A stretch of DNA of 53,169 nucleotides from an uncultured Alistipes sp. GTDB lineage: Bacteria > Bacteroidota > Bacteroidia > Bacteroidales > Rikenellaceae. The DNA lies in contig NZ_CASFQD010000046.1 in the NCBI RefSeq assembly GCF_949296715.1, positions 1 to 53,169 on the forward strand. The letters are read 5' to 3'. The number at the start of each line of letters is the position of its first letter. Positions within the stretch are counted from its first letter, which is position 1. This document shows positions 7,650 to 15,522 of the stretch, in pieces. The position numbers were made by a program, and so were the translations under genes. The notes beneath the pieces were generated by a model, which did not search any database, was not told the origin of the DNA, and saw nothing but the letters and a program-made list of their open reading frames with translations.

Positions 7650-10535
7650 TCAGTGGGCCTCGAGCCAGTTGTTACCCACGCCGGCATCGGCGATCAGCCG
7701 CACCTTGAGCCGCGCGGCCGACTCCATGCACTCGGTAACGATGCGCGTAACGGCCTCCTGCTCCGTGCGGAGCATGTCGACGACCAGTTCGTCGTGCACC
7801 TGCAGGATGACGCGCGAGCGGATGCCCTCGGCAGCGAAGCGGCGGTGGACGTTGATCATGGCGATCTTCATGATGTCGGCCGCCGAGCCCTGGATCGGGG
7901 CGTTCACGGCGTTGCGTTCGGCCAGACCGCGGGCCACGGCATTCTGCGAGGCGATGTCGTTCAGGTAGCGCCGCCGCCCGAAGATCGTCGAGACGAAGCC
8001 CTCCTCCTTGGCCTTTGCCACGACGCGGTCCATGTACTCCTTGACCTTGGGGTAGGACTCGAAGTAGCCGTCGATGATCTCGCGGGCCTCCTTGCGGGGG
8101 ATTTCGAGGCGCTGGCTCAGGCCGAAGGACGAGATGCCGTAGATGATGCCGAAATTGGCCGTCTTGGCGCGCCGCCGCTCCTCGGGCGTCACCTCGTCGA
8201 GCTGCTTGTGGAAGAGCCGTGCGGCCGTCGCGGCGTGGATGTCCTCGCCGTGCTCGAAGGCCGCGATGAGCGACTCGTCGCCCGAGAGGTGGGCCATCAG
8301 CCGCAGCTCGACCTGGCTGTAGTCGGCCGAGAGCAGCAGGTGGTCGTCGTCCGAGGGGATGAAGGCCTTGCGGATGCGGCGCCCCATCTCGTCGCGCACG
8401 GGAATGTTCTGCAGGTTGGGATTCGTCGACGAGAGGCGCCCGGTGGCCGTCACGGCCTGGTTGAAGGAGGTGTGGATGCGCCCCGTCGTGCGGTTGACCA
8501 GCTGCGGCAGCGCCTCGACGTAGGTCGACAGGAGCTTCTTCACACCGCGGTATTCGAGCACGAGGTCCACGATGCGGTAGCGGTGGGCGAAGGTCTGGAG
8601 GTACTCCTCGTCGGTGCAGAACTGCTTGGTGCGCGTCATCTTGGGCTTCTCGGCGATGCGCATCTTCGCGAAGAGCACCTCGCCCAGCTGCCGCGTCGAG
8701 TTGATGTTGAGCGTCGGCTCCCCGGCCTCGGTGCGAATCTGCTGCTCGAGTTCGGAGAGCCGGCGGTTCAGCTCGACAGCGTATTCGGCCAGCGCGTCGC
8801 AGTCGATGCGCACGCCCGCCATCTCGATGTCGGCCAGCACCCCGATCATCGGCTCCTCGATCTCGGAATAGAGGTGCTGCAGACCGATGCGCTCGACCAT
8901 CGGGTAGAGCACCTGCTTGAGCTGCAACGTGATGTCGGCATCCTCGGCGGCGTACTCCTTGACGCGCTCGACGTTGACCATGTCCATCGTCAGCTGCTTC
9001 TGCCCCTTGCCGATGAGCGTCTCGATCTCGATGGGCCGGTAGTCGAGGTAGCGCTCCGCCAGGGCATTCATGTTGTGCCGCGACTCGGGATCGAGCAGGT
9101 AGTGGAGGATCATCGTGTCGTAGAGCCGGCCGCGGACCTCCACGCCGATGCGGCGCAGCACCATCAGGTCGAACTTGATGTTCTGGCCGATCTTGGCGAT
9201 GCGCTCGTTCTCGAAGAGCGGACGCACGATCGCGGCATACTCGGCCGCGGTCTCCTCGCGGAAGGGGACGTACCACGCCTCGTGCGGCACGACGGCGAGC
9301 GACAGCCCGACGATGCGGTCGTTGAAGATGTCGAAGCCCGTGGTCTCGGTGTCGAAGCAGAATTCGCCGTAGCGCGCGACCTCAGCCACGACCGCGCGCA
9401 GCTGCGCGGCATCCGTGACGAGGCGGTAGTCGTGGGGCGTGTTCTGCGCCGTGTGCGGCTGCGGGCTGTCGGCTTCGGCCGCCGCTTCCGCCGCAGGCGC
9501 CGCGGGGGCTTCGGCAGCAGGCTGCGGCGCCGCCACCGGTTCGTCGAAGAGGCTGCCCTGCCCGGCAAGGGCCGCGCGCTTCGCCGCCGCGGACTTCGCA
9601 CGGGCCATCTCGGCCAACTGCGTCTGCGCCTCCTGCCGCGGACCGTCGGGCAGCGGCTCGGCGGGCGCGAGGTTCGACAAATCGTTCAGAAAGGCCTTGA
9701 AGTCCAGCTCCGCAAAGAGGGCGCGCAGCTCGTCGAGGTGGGGCTCGCAGACCGTGAGCTCCTCCTCGCGGAAGGGGATCGGCACGTCGAGGCGGATCGT
9801 CGTCAGCGTCTTGGCCAGCCGCAGGCGGTCACACCATGCGGCGATCTTCTCGCCCTGCTTGCCCTTGATGCGGGAGACGTTTCCCAGGATGTTCTCCACG
9901 GTGCCCCACTCCTGCACCAGCTTGCAGGCGCTCTTCTCGCCGATGCCCGGCACGCCGGGGATGTTGTCCGAGGCGTCGCCCCACAGCGCGAGGATGTCGC
10001 GCACGAGCACCGGGTCGTCAATGCCGTAGCGGGCGCGGATGGCCTCGCGGTCGACGATCTCGATGCTGCCGTCGGCACCCTTCTGCTTGTAGATGCGGCA
10101 GTTGTCGCGCACGAGCTGCCCGTAGTCCTTGTCGGGCGTCACCATGTAGACCTCGTAGCCCGCCGCGGCGCCCTGCTGCGAGAGGGTGCCGATCACATCG
10201 TCGGCCTCGAAGCCTTCGACCTCCAGGATCGGGATGCACATCGCATGCAGCACCCGCTTGACATAGGGGACCGAGAGGATGATGTCCTCGGGGGTCTCCG
10301 CGCGGTTGGCCTTGTACTCGGGGTAGATTTCGCGGCGGAAGCTCCCGCCGGGAGGGTCGAACGCCACGCCCAGCAGATCGGGACGCTCGCGCTTGAGGAT
10401 GTCGCGCAGGAACTTCACGAAGCCGAAGACCACCGAGGTGTTCATCCCGGAGCGGTTGCGCATGGGGCGCCCCAGAAAGGCGTAGTAATACTTGAATATC
10501 AACGCATAGGCGTCGACCAGAAAGAGTTTTTTCAT
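7650..10535 (-). CDS. polA: DNA polymerase I
   Basis: PolA fills gaps, removes RNA primers and acts in excision repair. The product is 961 residues from ATG 10535; a TTG three codons upstream is less likely. Domain order is an N-terminal 5'-3' exonuclease (FLVDAYALIFK, GFEADDVIGTL, WGDASDNIPGVPGIGEK), an Ala/Pro/Glu-rich linker near residues 310-350, a proofreading 3'-5' exonuclease with intact carboxylates (FDTETTGFD, IGQNIKFDLM, YAAEDADI), and the polymerase with motif A DYSQVELRLMAHLSG, motif B RRRAKTANFGIIYG and motif C QVHDELV. All three activities therefore appear functional. It lies 73 bases downstream of queD on the same strand and is probably co-transcribed with it. Confidence 0.97.
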   Translation of the reverse strand: MKKLFLVDAYALIFKYYYAFLGRPMRNRSGMNTSVVFGFVKFLRDILKRERPDLLGVAFDPPGGSFRREIYPEYKANRAETPEDIILSVPYVKRVLHAMCIPILEVEGFEADDVIGTLSQQGAAAGYEVYMVTPDKDYGQLVRDNCRIYKQKGADGSIEIVDREAIRARYGIDDPVLVRDILALWGDASDNIPGVPGIGEKSACKLVQEWGTVENILGNVSRIKGKQGEKIAAWCDRLRLAKTLTTIRLDVPIPFREEELTVCEPHLDELRALFAELDFKAFLNDLSNLAPAEPLPDGPRQEAQTQLAEMARAKSAAAKRAALAGQGSLFDEPVAAPQPAAEAPAAPAAEAAAEADSPQPHTAQNTPHDYRLVTDAAQLRAVVAEVARYGEFCFDTETTGFDIFNDRIVGLSLAVVPHEAWYVPFREETAAEYAAIVRPLFENERIAKIGQNIKFDLMVLRRIGVEVRGRLYDTMILHYLLDPESRHNMNALAERYLDYRPIEIETLIGKGQKQLTMDMVNVERVKEYAAEDADITLQLKQVLYPMVERIGLQHLYSEIEEPMIGVLADIEMAGVRIDCDALAEYAVELNRRLSELEQQIRTEAGEPTLNINSTRQLGEVLFAKMRIAEKPKMTRTKQFCTDEEYLQTFAHRYRIVDLVLEYRGVKKLLSTYVEALPQLVNRTTGRIHTSFNQAVTATGRLSSTNPNLQNIPVRDEMGRRIRKAFIPSDDDHLLLSADYSQVELRLMAHLSGDESLIAAFEHGEDIHAATAARLFHKQLDEVTPEERRRAKTANFGIIYGISSFGLSQRLEIPRKEAREIIDGYFESYPKVKEYMDRVVAKAKEEGFVSTIFGRRRYLNDIASQNAVARGLAERNAVNAPIQGSAADIMKIAMINVHRRFAAEGIRSRVILQVHDELVVDMLRTEQEAVTRIVTECMESAARLKVRLIADAGVGNNWLEAH

Positions 10536-10608
10536 ACGTTGCAATGTTTTTCCGCCGCACGGCGGGCAGGCGGCCGGCGGGGTGGGTGTGCGGTGCGGAC
10601 CGGCGGCG

Positions 10609-11061
10609 TCAGCGGTTGTCCTCGGCGAACCACTCGGCGAACGAGGTGGCCGTCTCGTGCAGGCGCAGCGACCAGAGCGCCACCCCCTCGGGCAGCCGGG
10701 CCCGGATGCGGCGGGCGAAGTCGTCGAGCATGTTCTCGCACGTCGGCTGGTAGGGGACCGTCACGATGTTGCCGAAGCGCGCGGAAAGCACCCCGCGCAG
10801 GGAGTCGTTGCCCGCCGAACCGCGCAGCACGAGCGCATGGTCGAAGCGCGAGACGATCTCCTCGTTGACGATCCGTTTCAGGACGCCGAAATCCATCACC
10901 ATGCCGCATTTGGGGTCGGCGTCGTCCGCCTGCGGCGAGCCCTTGACCGTCACAAACAGCCGGTAGGAGTGTCCGTGAATCTCGCGGCAGGGGCCGTCGT
11001 ATCCGTCGAGCGCGTGGGCCGCCTCGAAGGAAAATTCCTTGGTCAATCTGATTACTGCCAT
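10609..11061 (-). CDS. queD: 6-carboxytetrahydropterin synthase (QueD/PTPS family)
   Basis: QueD turns 7,8-dihydroneopterin triphosphate into 6-carboxytetrahydropterin, the second step of queuosine (tRNA modification) synthesis; folE in this window makes its substrate. The protein is 150 residues. Zinc ligands H16, H29 and H31 are present (SFEAAHAL, then CREIHGHSY), with catalytic C25 before the HGH. FDHALVL and PTCENML fit the remaining family motifs. The start codon is fixed by the family N-terminus and lies just 7 bases after a -7 promoter element. PolA follows in the same direction. Confidence 0.92.
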   Translation of the reverse strand: MAVIRLTKEFSFEAAHALDGYDGPCREIHGHSYRLFVTVKGSPQADDADPKCGMVMDFGVLKRIVNEEIVSRFDHALVLRGSAGNDSLRGVLSARFGNIVTVPYQPTCENMLDDFARRIRARLPEGVALWSLRLHETATSFAEWFAEDNR

Positions 11062-11068
11062 ATACCTG

Positions 11069-11076
11069 CAAAGATA
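11069..11076 (-). promoter_or_regulatory. -7 element of the queD promoter
   Basis: On the minus strand this reads TATCTTTG, a perfect TAnnTTTG. No TTG is seen at the expected -33 distance. Only 7 bases separate it from the queD start codon, implying an almost leaderless mRNA. Confidence 0.6.
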
Positions 11077-11174
11077 GGCAAAAAAGCGGGTTCGGCCGCA
11101 TGTCGGGGTGCTTTTCTCGCACCGCACCCGGCAGAAAGCGGAAAAACGGCGAAAGCGGAGTGCCGCACCGGGCG

Positions 11175-11410
11175 CCGCCTCCGCCGGTGAATGGCCGCCG
11201 CAACATCCGCCTTGATTCTCCGACAGACCCACGATCGCACCGAAGAACAGATACCCGCCTCCGCCGACGGCAGCCCCCGCCGTATTGTCCGCCCCCGGCA
11301 CTCCGACAGACCCGCCGCGTGTTGCGGAACAGACACCCGCCGTCCGACAGCCGCCCCCGCCGCATGGTCCGCCCCTGCTCTCCGGCACCCCGACGCTGCG
11401 CCCGTCAGCA
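11175..11410. repeat. Degenerate tandem repeat, three copies of about 80 bases
   Basis: Three successive GC-rich units begin with CCGCC(T) at 11175, 11255 and 11337 (periods 80 and 82). Shared landmarks include CTCCGACAGACCC (11218 and 11301) and GAACAGAYACCCGCC (11245 and 11327). It fills most of the 447-base gap between the divergent queD and ABC exporter genes. I see no convincing gene in it. Confidence 0.65.
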
Positions 11411-11415
11411 GAAAA

Positions 11416-11439
11416 TTTATCGAAAAACAATAAATTTTT
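11416..11439 (+). promoter_or_regulatory. AT-rich dyad upstream of the ABC exporter promoter, shared with sppA
   Basis: TTTATCG, then A, AAAAC, A and ATAAATTTT lie directly upstream of the -33 TTG at 11441. The same element at the same spacing precedes the sppA promoter (34765-34787). It could be an operator or an UP-like element. Confidence 0.5.
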
Positions 11440-11440
11440 C

Positions 11441-11470
11441 TTGTTACTCAAATTTTTTTGGCTATATTTG
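11441..11470 (+). promoter_or_regulatory. Promoter of the NatA/NatB-like ABC exporter operon
   Basis: TTG at 11441-11443 and TATATTTG at 11463-11470 are separated by 19 bases, a full match to the Bacteroidota consensus. Transcription would start near 11474, 35 bases before the gene. Confidence 0.8.
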
Positions 11471-11508
11471 CCTTCGAAATCTTCCGAAAACACCAAATAT
11501 CCGAAAAA

Positions 11509-12429
11509 ATGGATTTGCTCACAGTAGAACACGTCACCAAACGCTATGCCGAACATACGGCACTCGACGACGTATCGCTCTCGATTCCCAAAGGATCGGT
11601 CTACGGGCTGCTCGGACCCAACGGCGCCGGCAAGACGACGCTCATCCGCATCATCAACCGCATCACGGCCCCCGACACGGGCCGCGTGCTGCTCGGCGGG
11701 CGCGAAATCGCCCCCGAGGATGTCCGCCGCATCGGCTACCTGCCCGAGGAGCGGGGTCTCTACAAGAAGATGAAGGTCGGCGAACAGGCCGTCTTCTTCG
11801 CCCGCCTGAAGGGACTTTCGCGCCGCGAAGCCGTCGCACGGCTCAAAAAGTGGTTCGTCAAGTTCGGCATCGAAGGGTGGTGGGACAAGAAAATCGAGGA
11901 GCTCTCGAAGGGCATGGCCCAGAAGGTGCAGTTCATCGTCACGGTGCTGCACGAACCCGAGCTGCTGATCTTCGACGAGCCCTTCTCGGGCTTCGACCCG
12001 ATCAACGCCAACCTGCTCAAGGAGGAGATTCTCGCCCTGCGCGACAAGGGGTCCACGGTAATCTTCTCGACGCACAACATGTCATCGGTCGAGGAGATTT
12101 GCGACCACATCACGCTCATCAACAAGTCGAAGAACATCCTCTCGGGACGCGTCGACGAAATCCGCCGCCGCCACGGCGCCAACATCTTCGAGGTGGCCTA
12201 CCGCGGCGAGGAGGCCGACCTGCGCCGCGCCATCGAGGGCCGCTGCGAGATACTCGAGGGTGCCGCCGAGGAGTCGGTCTACCGCACGCTCAAGCTCCAC
12301 GTCGAGCACGACGAGGAGGTGCGGCAGGTGATCGACGCCGCAAACCGGGCCGTCGAGCTGCGCTCGTTCCGCGAAATCATCCCCTCGATGAACGACATCT
12401 TCATCCGCGCCGTGAACGGACAGCTTTAG
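11509..12429 (+). CDS. NatA-like ABC transporter ATP-binding protein
   Basis: This is the ATPase of an ABC-2 type exporter, 306 residues. Start ATG 11509 gives the canonical N-terminus MDLLTVEHVTKRY; earlier in-frame codons fall within the promoter. Motifs are Walker A GPNGAGKTT (residues 36-44), signature LSKGMAQK (132-139), Walker B LLIFDEP (D156, E157) and switch H189 in FSTHNM. The 70-residue C-terminal extension after residue 220 matches the DUF4162 tail of NatA/YhaQ-like ATPases. It is followed by a small membrane protein gene (11 bases) and the permease (12 bases further), forming a three-gene operon. The substrate is uncertain; relatives include sodium and antimicrobial-peptide exporters. 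Confidence 0.92.
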   Translation: MDLLTVEHVTKRYAEHTALDDVSLSIPKGSVYGLLGPNGAGKTTLIRIINRITAPDTGRVLLGGREIAPEDVRRIGYLPEERGLYKKMKVGEQAVFFARLKGLSRREAVARLKKWFVKFGIEGWWDKKIEELSKGMAQKVQFIVTVLHEPELLIFDEPFSGFDPINANLLKEEILALRDKGSTVIFSTHNMSSVEEICDHITLINKSKNILSGRVDEIRRRHGANIFEVAYRGEEADLRRAIEGRCEILEGAAEESVYRTLKLHVEHDEEVRQVIDAANRAVELRSFREIIPSMNDIFIRAVNGQL

Positions 12430-12440
12430 AACATTCCGCC

Positions 12441-12677
12441 ATGAAAAGGGGAAACGAAGAGACCGGACAGCGAAATCCGCAGCGCCCCGGACGGGCCGCC
12501 CTGCGGACGCTTGCCGGCCTGTGCCTGGGATTCGGCATGTACGGGATGATTCACGGCCTGAAGAGCGAGGAGGGCACCCTCCTGCCCGTACCGGCCTCGA
12601 TCATGCTGTGCGGCGGCATCCTGCTGCTCCGGCACGACCTTCGCACCCGGAAAACAGAAGAGAAAGAGAACCGATAA
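12441..12677 (+). CDS. Small membrane protein between ABC exporter subunits
   Basis: A 78-residue protein starting MKRGNEETGQRNPQ. It has a basic N-terminus, a hydrophobic segment around residues 20-34 (LAGLCLGFGMYGMIHGL) and a second at about 45-60 (PASIMLCGGILLL), then a charged C-terminal tail rich in Arg, Lys and Glu. Two membrane passes with both ends in the cytoplasm are likely. It sits 11 bases after the ATPase gene and 12 bases before the permease gene, so it is co-expressed with the exporter and may be an accessory subunit. I recognise no family. Confidence 0.65.
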   Translation: MKRGNEETGQRNPQRPGRAALRTLAGLCLGFGMYGMIHGLKSEEGTLLPVPASIMLCGGILLLRHDLRTRKTEEKENR

Positions 12678-12689
12678 AACCTACACACC

Positions 12690-14012
12690 ATGTCCAACGT
12701 ATCCATCATAATCCAGCGCGAGTTCAACGAACGCGTGCGCAAAAAGTCCTTCATCATCACCACGATTCTCATGCCCGTGCTGATGATCGTCCTGATGATT
12801 GCCCCGGCGCTCATCATGGAGTACTCCAAGGGGGAGCAGAAGACAATCGCCGTAATCGACGACAGCGGCCTGGTGGCCCCGCAGCTCCGGAGCGACGAGG
12901 AGCTGCGCTTCGAGCCGACCGACCTTTCGACCGACGAGGCGCGCCGCGCGCTGACCGACCACTTCGGCGTGCTCTACATCGGGAGCGACATCCTCGAGAA
13001 CCCCGCCAACGTGAGACTCTATGCCAATTCGTCGTCGTCGCTCTCCATCGAGAGCAACATCACCGGGCAAATCGAGGATATTCTCGAGGCCGAGAAGCTC
13101 AAGGCATACCACATCGACAACCTCCAGCAGATTCTCAACGAGGTGAAGACCACCGTCACGCTGCAAACCTTCCGCAACGACAAGTCGCAGGAGGCCGATT
13201 CGCAGGCCCAGTCGTCGACCGTCGCCACGGCCGCCGGCTACATCCTCGGCTTCGTGCTCTACATGTTCCTGCTGATTTACGGCTCGATGGTCATGCAGTC
13301 GGTCATCGAGGAGAAGAACAACCGCGTGCTCGAGGTGGTGGTCTCCTCCGTGCGGCCCTTCGACCTGATGCTGGGCAAGATTCTCGGCGTGGCCCTCGTG
13401 GCCGTGGTCCAGGTGCTCATCTGGGGCGTGCTGATCTTCGCCGTCGGGGCGATTGCCCTGCCGCAGCTCATGCCCGCCGAGATGATGGCCGGCGTGCAGG
13501 CCATGCAGCAGGGGATGCCCGACGCCGCGGCGATGGGCGACATGGACCCCGAGATGCTGCAGGCCGTGGCCGCCGTCACCGACACGGGCTACATCCTCAA
13601 AATCTTCGTCTGCCTGCTGCTCTTCGTCTTCGGCGGCTACCTGCTCTACTCGGCCATGTTCGCCGCCGTGGGCTCGGCCGTGGACAACGTCCAGGACGCC
13701 TCGCAGCTGCAAATGCCCGTCACGCTGCCGATTATCCTCGCGCTGATGATGATGCTCGCCGTCATCAAGGACCCCAACTCGTCGCTGGCCTTCTGGTTCT
13801 CGATCATCCCCTTCACGTCGCCCGTCGTGATGATGGCCCGCATCCCCTACGACATTCCCCTCTGGGAGATTGTCCTCTCGCTCGTCGTGCTCTACGCCTC
13901 GTTCGTGGCGATGGTCTGGTTCGCCGGCAAAATCTACCGCGTGGGTATCTTCATGTACGGCAAGAAACCCACCTTCAAGGAGTTGCTCAAGTGGGTGCGC
14001 TACAAGTACTGA
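12690..14012 (+). CDS. ABC-2 type exporter permease (NatB-like)
   Basis: This is the membrane subunit partnering the upstream ATPase, 440 residues. The N-terminal membrane helix (residues about 21-45, IITTILMPVLMIVLMIAPAL) is followed by a soluble extracytoplasmic domain of about 135 residues. A cluster of five or so helices starts at residue 180 (YILGFVLYMFLLIYG). The sequence VIEEKNNRVLEVVVSSVRPFDLMLGKILG at residues 209-237 is the characteristic ABC2_membrane_3/NatB coupling region. An Ala/Met-rich loop (about residues 263-295) separates later helices. A terminator follows, so the operon ends here before pgk. Confidence 0.9.
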   Translation: MSNVSIIIQREFNERVRKKSFIITTILMPVLMIVLMIAPALIMEYSKGEQKTIAVIDDSGLVAPQLRSDEELRFEPTDLSTDEARRALTDHFGVLYIGSDILENPANVRLYANSSSSLSIESNITGQIEDILEAEKLKAYHIDNLQQILNEVKTTVTLQTFRNDKSQEADSQAQSSTVATAAGYILGFVLYMFLLIYGSMVMQSVIEEKNNRVLEVVVSSVRPFDLMLGKILGVALVAVVQVLIWGVLIFAVGAIALPQLMPAEMMAGVQAMQQGMPDAAAMGDMDPEMLQAVAAVTDTGYILKIFVCLLLFVFGGYLLYSAMFAAVGSAVDNVQDASQLQMPVTLPIILALMMMLAVIKDPNSSLAFWFSIIPFTSPVVMMARIPYDIPLWEIVLSLVVLYASFVAMVWFAGKIYRVGIFMYGKKPTFKELLKWVRYKY

Positions 14013-14022
14013 TTCCTGCCGG

Positions 14023-14059
14023 AAACCGGGCTCCGACCGAAAATCGGGGCCCGGTTTTT
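14023..14059 (+). terminator. Terminator after the ABC exporter operon
   Basis: A 13-bp stem (AACCGGGCTCCGA pairs with 14043-14055, one imperfect pair allowed) is followed by TTTTTG. Confidence 0.8.
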
Positions 14060-14078
14060 GTTCGGGAACCATTTTTTT

Positions 14079-14096
14079 CTGTTATCCGAATAACAG
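14079..14096 (+). promoter_or_regulatory. Dyad at the -33 region of pgk
   Basis: CTGTTAT and ATAACAG form perfect 7-bp arms around a 4-base centre. The dyad ends 18 bases before the -7 element of pgk and thus covers the expected -33 site, a typical operator position. Confidence 0.5.
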
Positions 14097-14114
14097 TTTC
14101 TTGAAATTATTTCC

Positions 14115-14122
14115 TAAATTTG
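14115..14122 (+). promoter_or_regulatory. -7 element of the pgk promoter
   Basis: TAAATTTG matches TAnnTTTG. A TTG at 14101 is too close to be the -33 element, and none occurs at the normal distance, where the dyad lies. Confidence 0.6.
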
Positions 14123-14175
14123 CGACGGATTAGGAATACAAAGTTCAACAACATCAATATTAAAGTCCAAAAACT

Positions 14176-15438
14176 ATGATTTCGATCGACAACTACGATT
14201 TCAAGGGCAAGCGCGCGATTATCCGCGTGGATTTCAACGTGCCCGTCAACGAGAAGGGCGAAGTGACGGACGACACCCGTATCCGTGCCGCCATGCCGAC
14301 GATCAAGAAGGTGCTCGCCGAGGGCGGCGCCGTGATTCTCATGTCGCACATGGGACGTCCGAAGAAGAATCCCGATATGAAATACTCGCTCGAGCAGATC
14401 GTACCGGCCATCGAGAAGAACCTCGGCGTGAAGGTACAGTTCGCCGGCGACTGCATGGGCGAGAAGGCTGCCGAGCTCTGCAAGAACGTCAAGCCGGGCG
14501 AGGTCGTGCTGCTTGAGAACCTGCGTTTCTACGCCGAGGAGGAGGGCAAGCCCCGCGGCCTGGCCGAGGACGCCACCAAGGAGGAGAAGGACGCTGCCAA
14601 GAAGGCCCTGAAGGAGGGTCCGCAGAAGGAGTTTGTCAAGAAGCTCGCTTCGTATGCCGACTGCTACATCAACGACGCATTCGGTACGGCACACCGCAAG
14701 CACGCTTCGACCTACCTGATCGCCAAGGAGTTCCCCAACGACAAGATGTTCGGCTACCTGATGGAGAAGGAGGTCAAGGCCATCTCGTCGCTCATGGAGG
14801 CCCCGCAGCACCCGTTCTGCGCCATCGTGGGCGGTTCGAAGGTTTCGTCGAAGATCGGCGTCATCAAGGCCCTCATCGAGAAGGTTGACTCGATCATCAT
14901 CGGCGGCGGCATGACCTACACCTTCGCAGCCGCACAGGGCGGCAAGGTCGGCAACTCGATCTGCGAGCCCGACATGTTCCCCGTGGCCCTCGAAATCCTC
15001 GAGCTGGCCAAGCAGAAGGGCGTGCAGCTCGTCATGTCGCCCGACGCCCTGATTGCCGACGCCTTCTCGGCCGACGCCAACACCTCGACGGCTCCGGCCG
15101 ACAACATTCCCGACGGATGGGAGGGTGTCGACATCGCCGACGAGGGCAAGAAGCGCTTCCGCGAGCACATCCTCGGCTGCAAGACCATCCTCTGGAACGG
15201 TCCCGTGGGTGTCTTCGAAATCGACAAGTTCGCAACCGGCTCGAAGGAGGTGGCCCTGGCCATCGCCGAGGCTACGAAGAACGGCGCCTACTCGCTCATC
15301 GGCGGCGGCGACTCGGTAGCCTGCATCAACAAGTTCGGCCTGGCCGACCAGGTATCCTACATCTCGACCGGCGGCGGCGCCCTGCTCGAATACATCGAGT
15401 TCGGAACCCTGCCCGGCGTCGAAGCGATCGCCAAGTAG
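14176..15438 (+). CDS. pgk: Phosphoglycerate kinase
   Basis: Pgk transfers phosphate from 1,3-bisphosphoglycerate to ADP in glycolysis. At 420 residues it is slightly longer than the common 390-400. Motifs include RVDFNVPVN (substrate-binding aspartate and asparagine), SHMGRPK, LLENLRFY, the hinge sequence with DAFGTAHR, GGSKVSSKI, GGGMTYTF, WNGPVGVFE, and GGGDS near the C-terminus for nucleotide binding. A short Lys/Glu-rich insertion follows the RFY motif (about residues 123-150), as in other Bacteroidota. It has its own promoter region with a dyad that could be an operator, and appears monocistronic. Confidence 0.97.
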   Translation: MISIDNYDFKGKRAIIRVDFNVPVNEKGEVTDDTRIRAAMPTIKKVLAEGGAVILMSHMGRPKKNPDMKYSLEQIVPAIEKNLGVKVQFAGDCMGEKAAELCKNVKPGEVVLLENLRFYAEEEGKPRGLAEDATKEEKDAAKKALKEGPQKEFVKKLASYADCYINDAFGTAHRKHASTYLIAKEFPNDKMFGYLMEKEVKAISSLMEAPQHPFCAIVGGSKVSSKIGVIKALIEKVDSIIIGGGMTYTFAAAQGGKVGNSICEPDMFPVALEILELAKQKGVQLVMSPDALIADAFSADANTSTAPADNIPDGWEGVDIADEGKKRFREHILGCKTILWNGPVGVFEIDKFATGSKEVALAIAEATKNGAYSLIGGGDSVACINKFGLADQVSYISTGGGALLEYIEFGTLPGVEAIAK

Positions 15439-15462
15439 GCAGCCCGGACCAGACAACGATCC

Positions 15463-15501
15463 GAAACAGGGACGTCCGGGCACCCCGGAGGTCCCTGTTT
15501 C
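15463..15501 (+). terminator. Hairpin after pgk (possible terminator)
   Basis: GAAACAGGGAC at 15463-15473 pairs perfectly with 15491-15501. The loop contains a second GC-rich complementarity. There is no T-run after it, so termination is less certain than for other hairpins here. Confidence 0.5.
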
Positions 15502-15522
15502 ACACATAAAACCCGAACAACC

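Noticed and set aside
7134..10868. 1244-codon open frame on the plus strand opposite polA
   Set aside because: An antisense shadow of polA; no domain, no promoter consistent with it.
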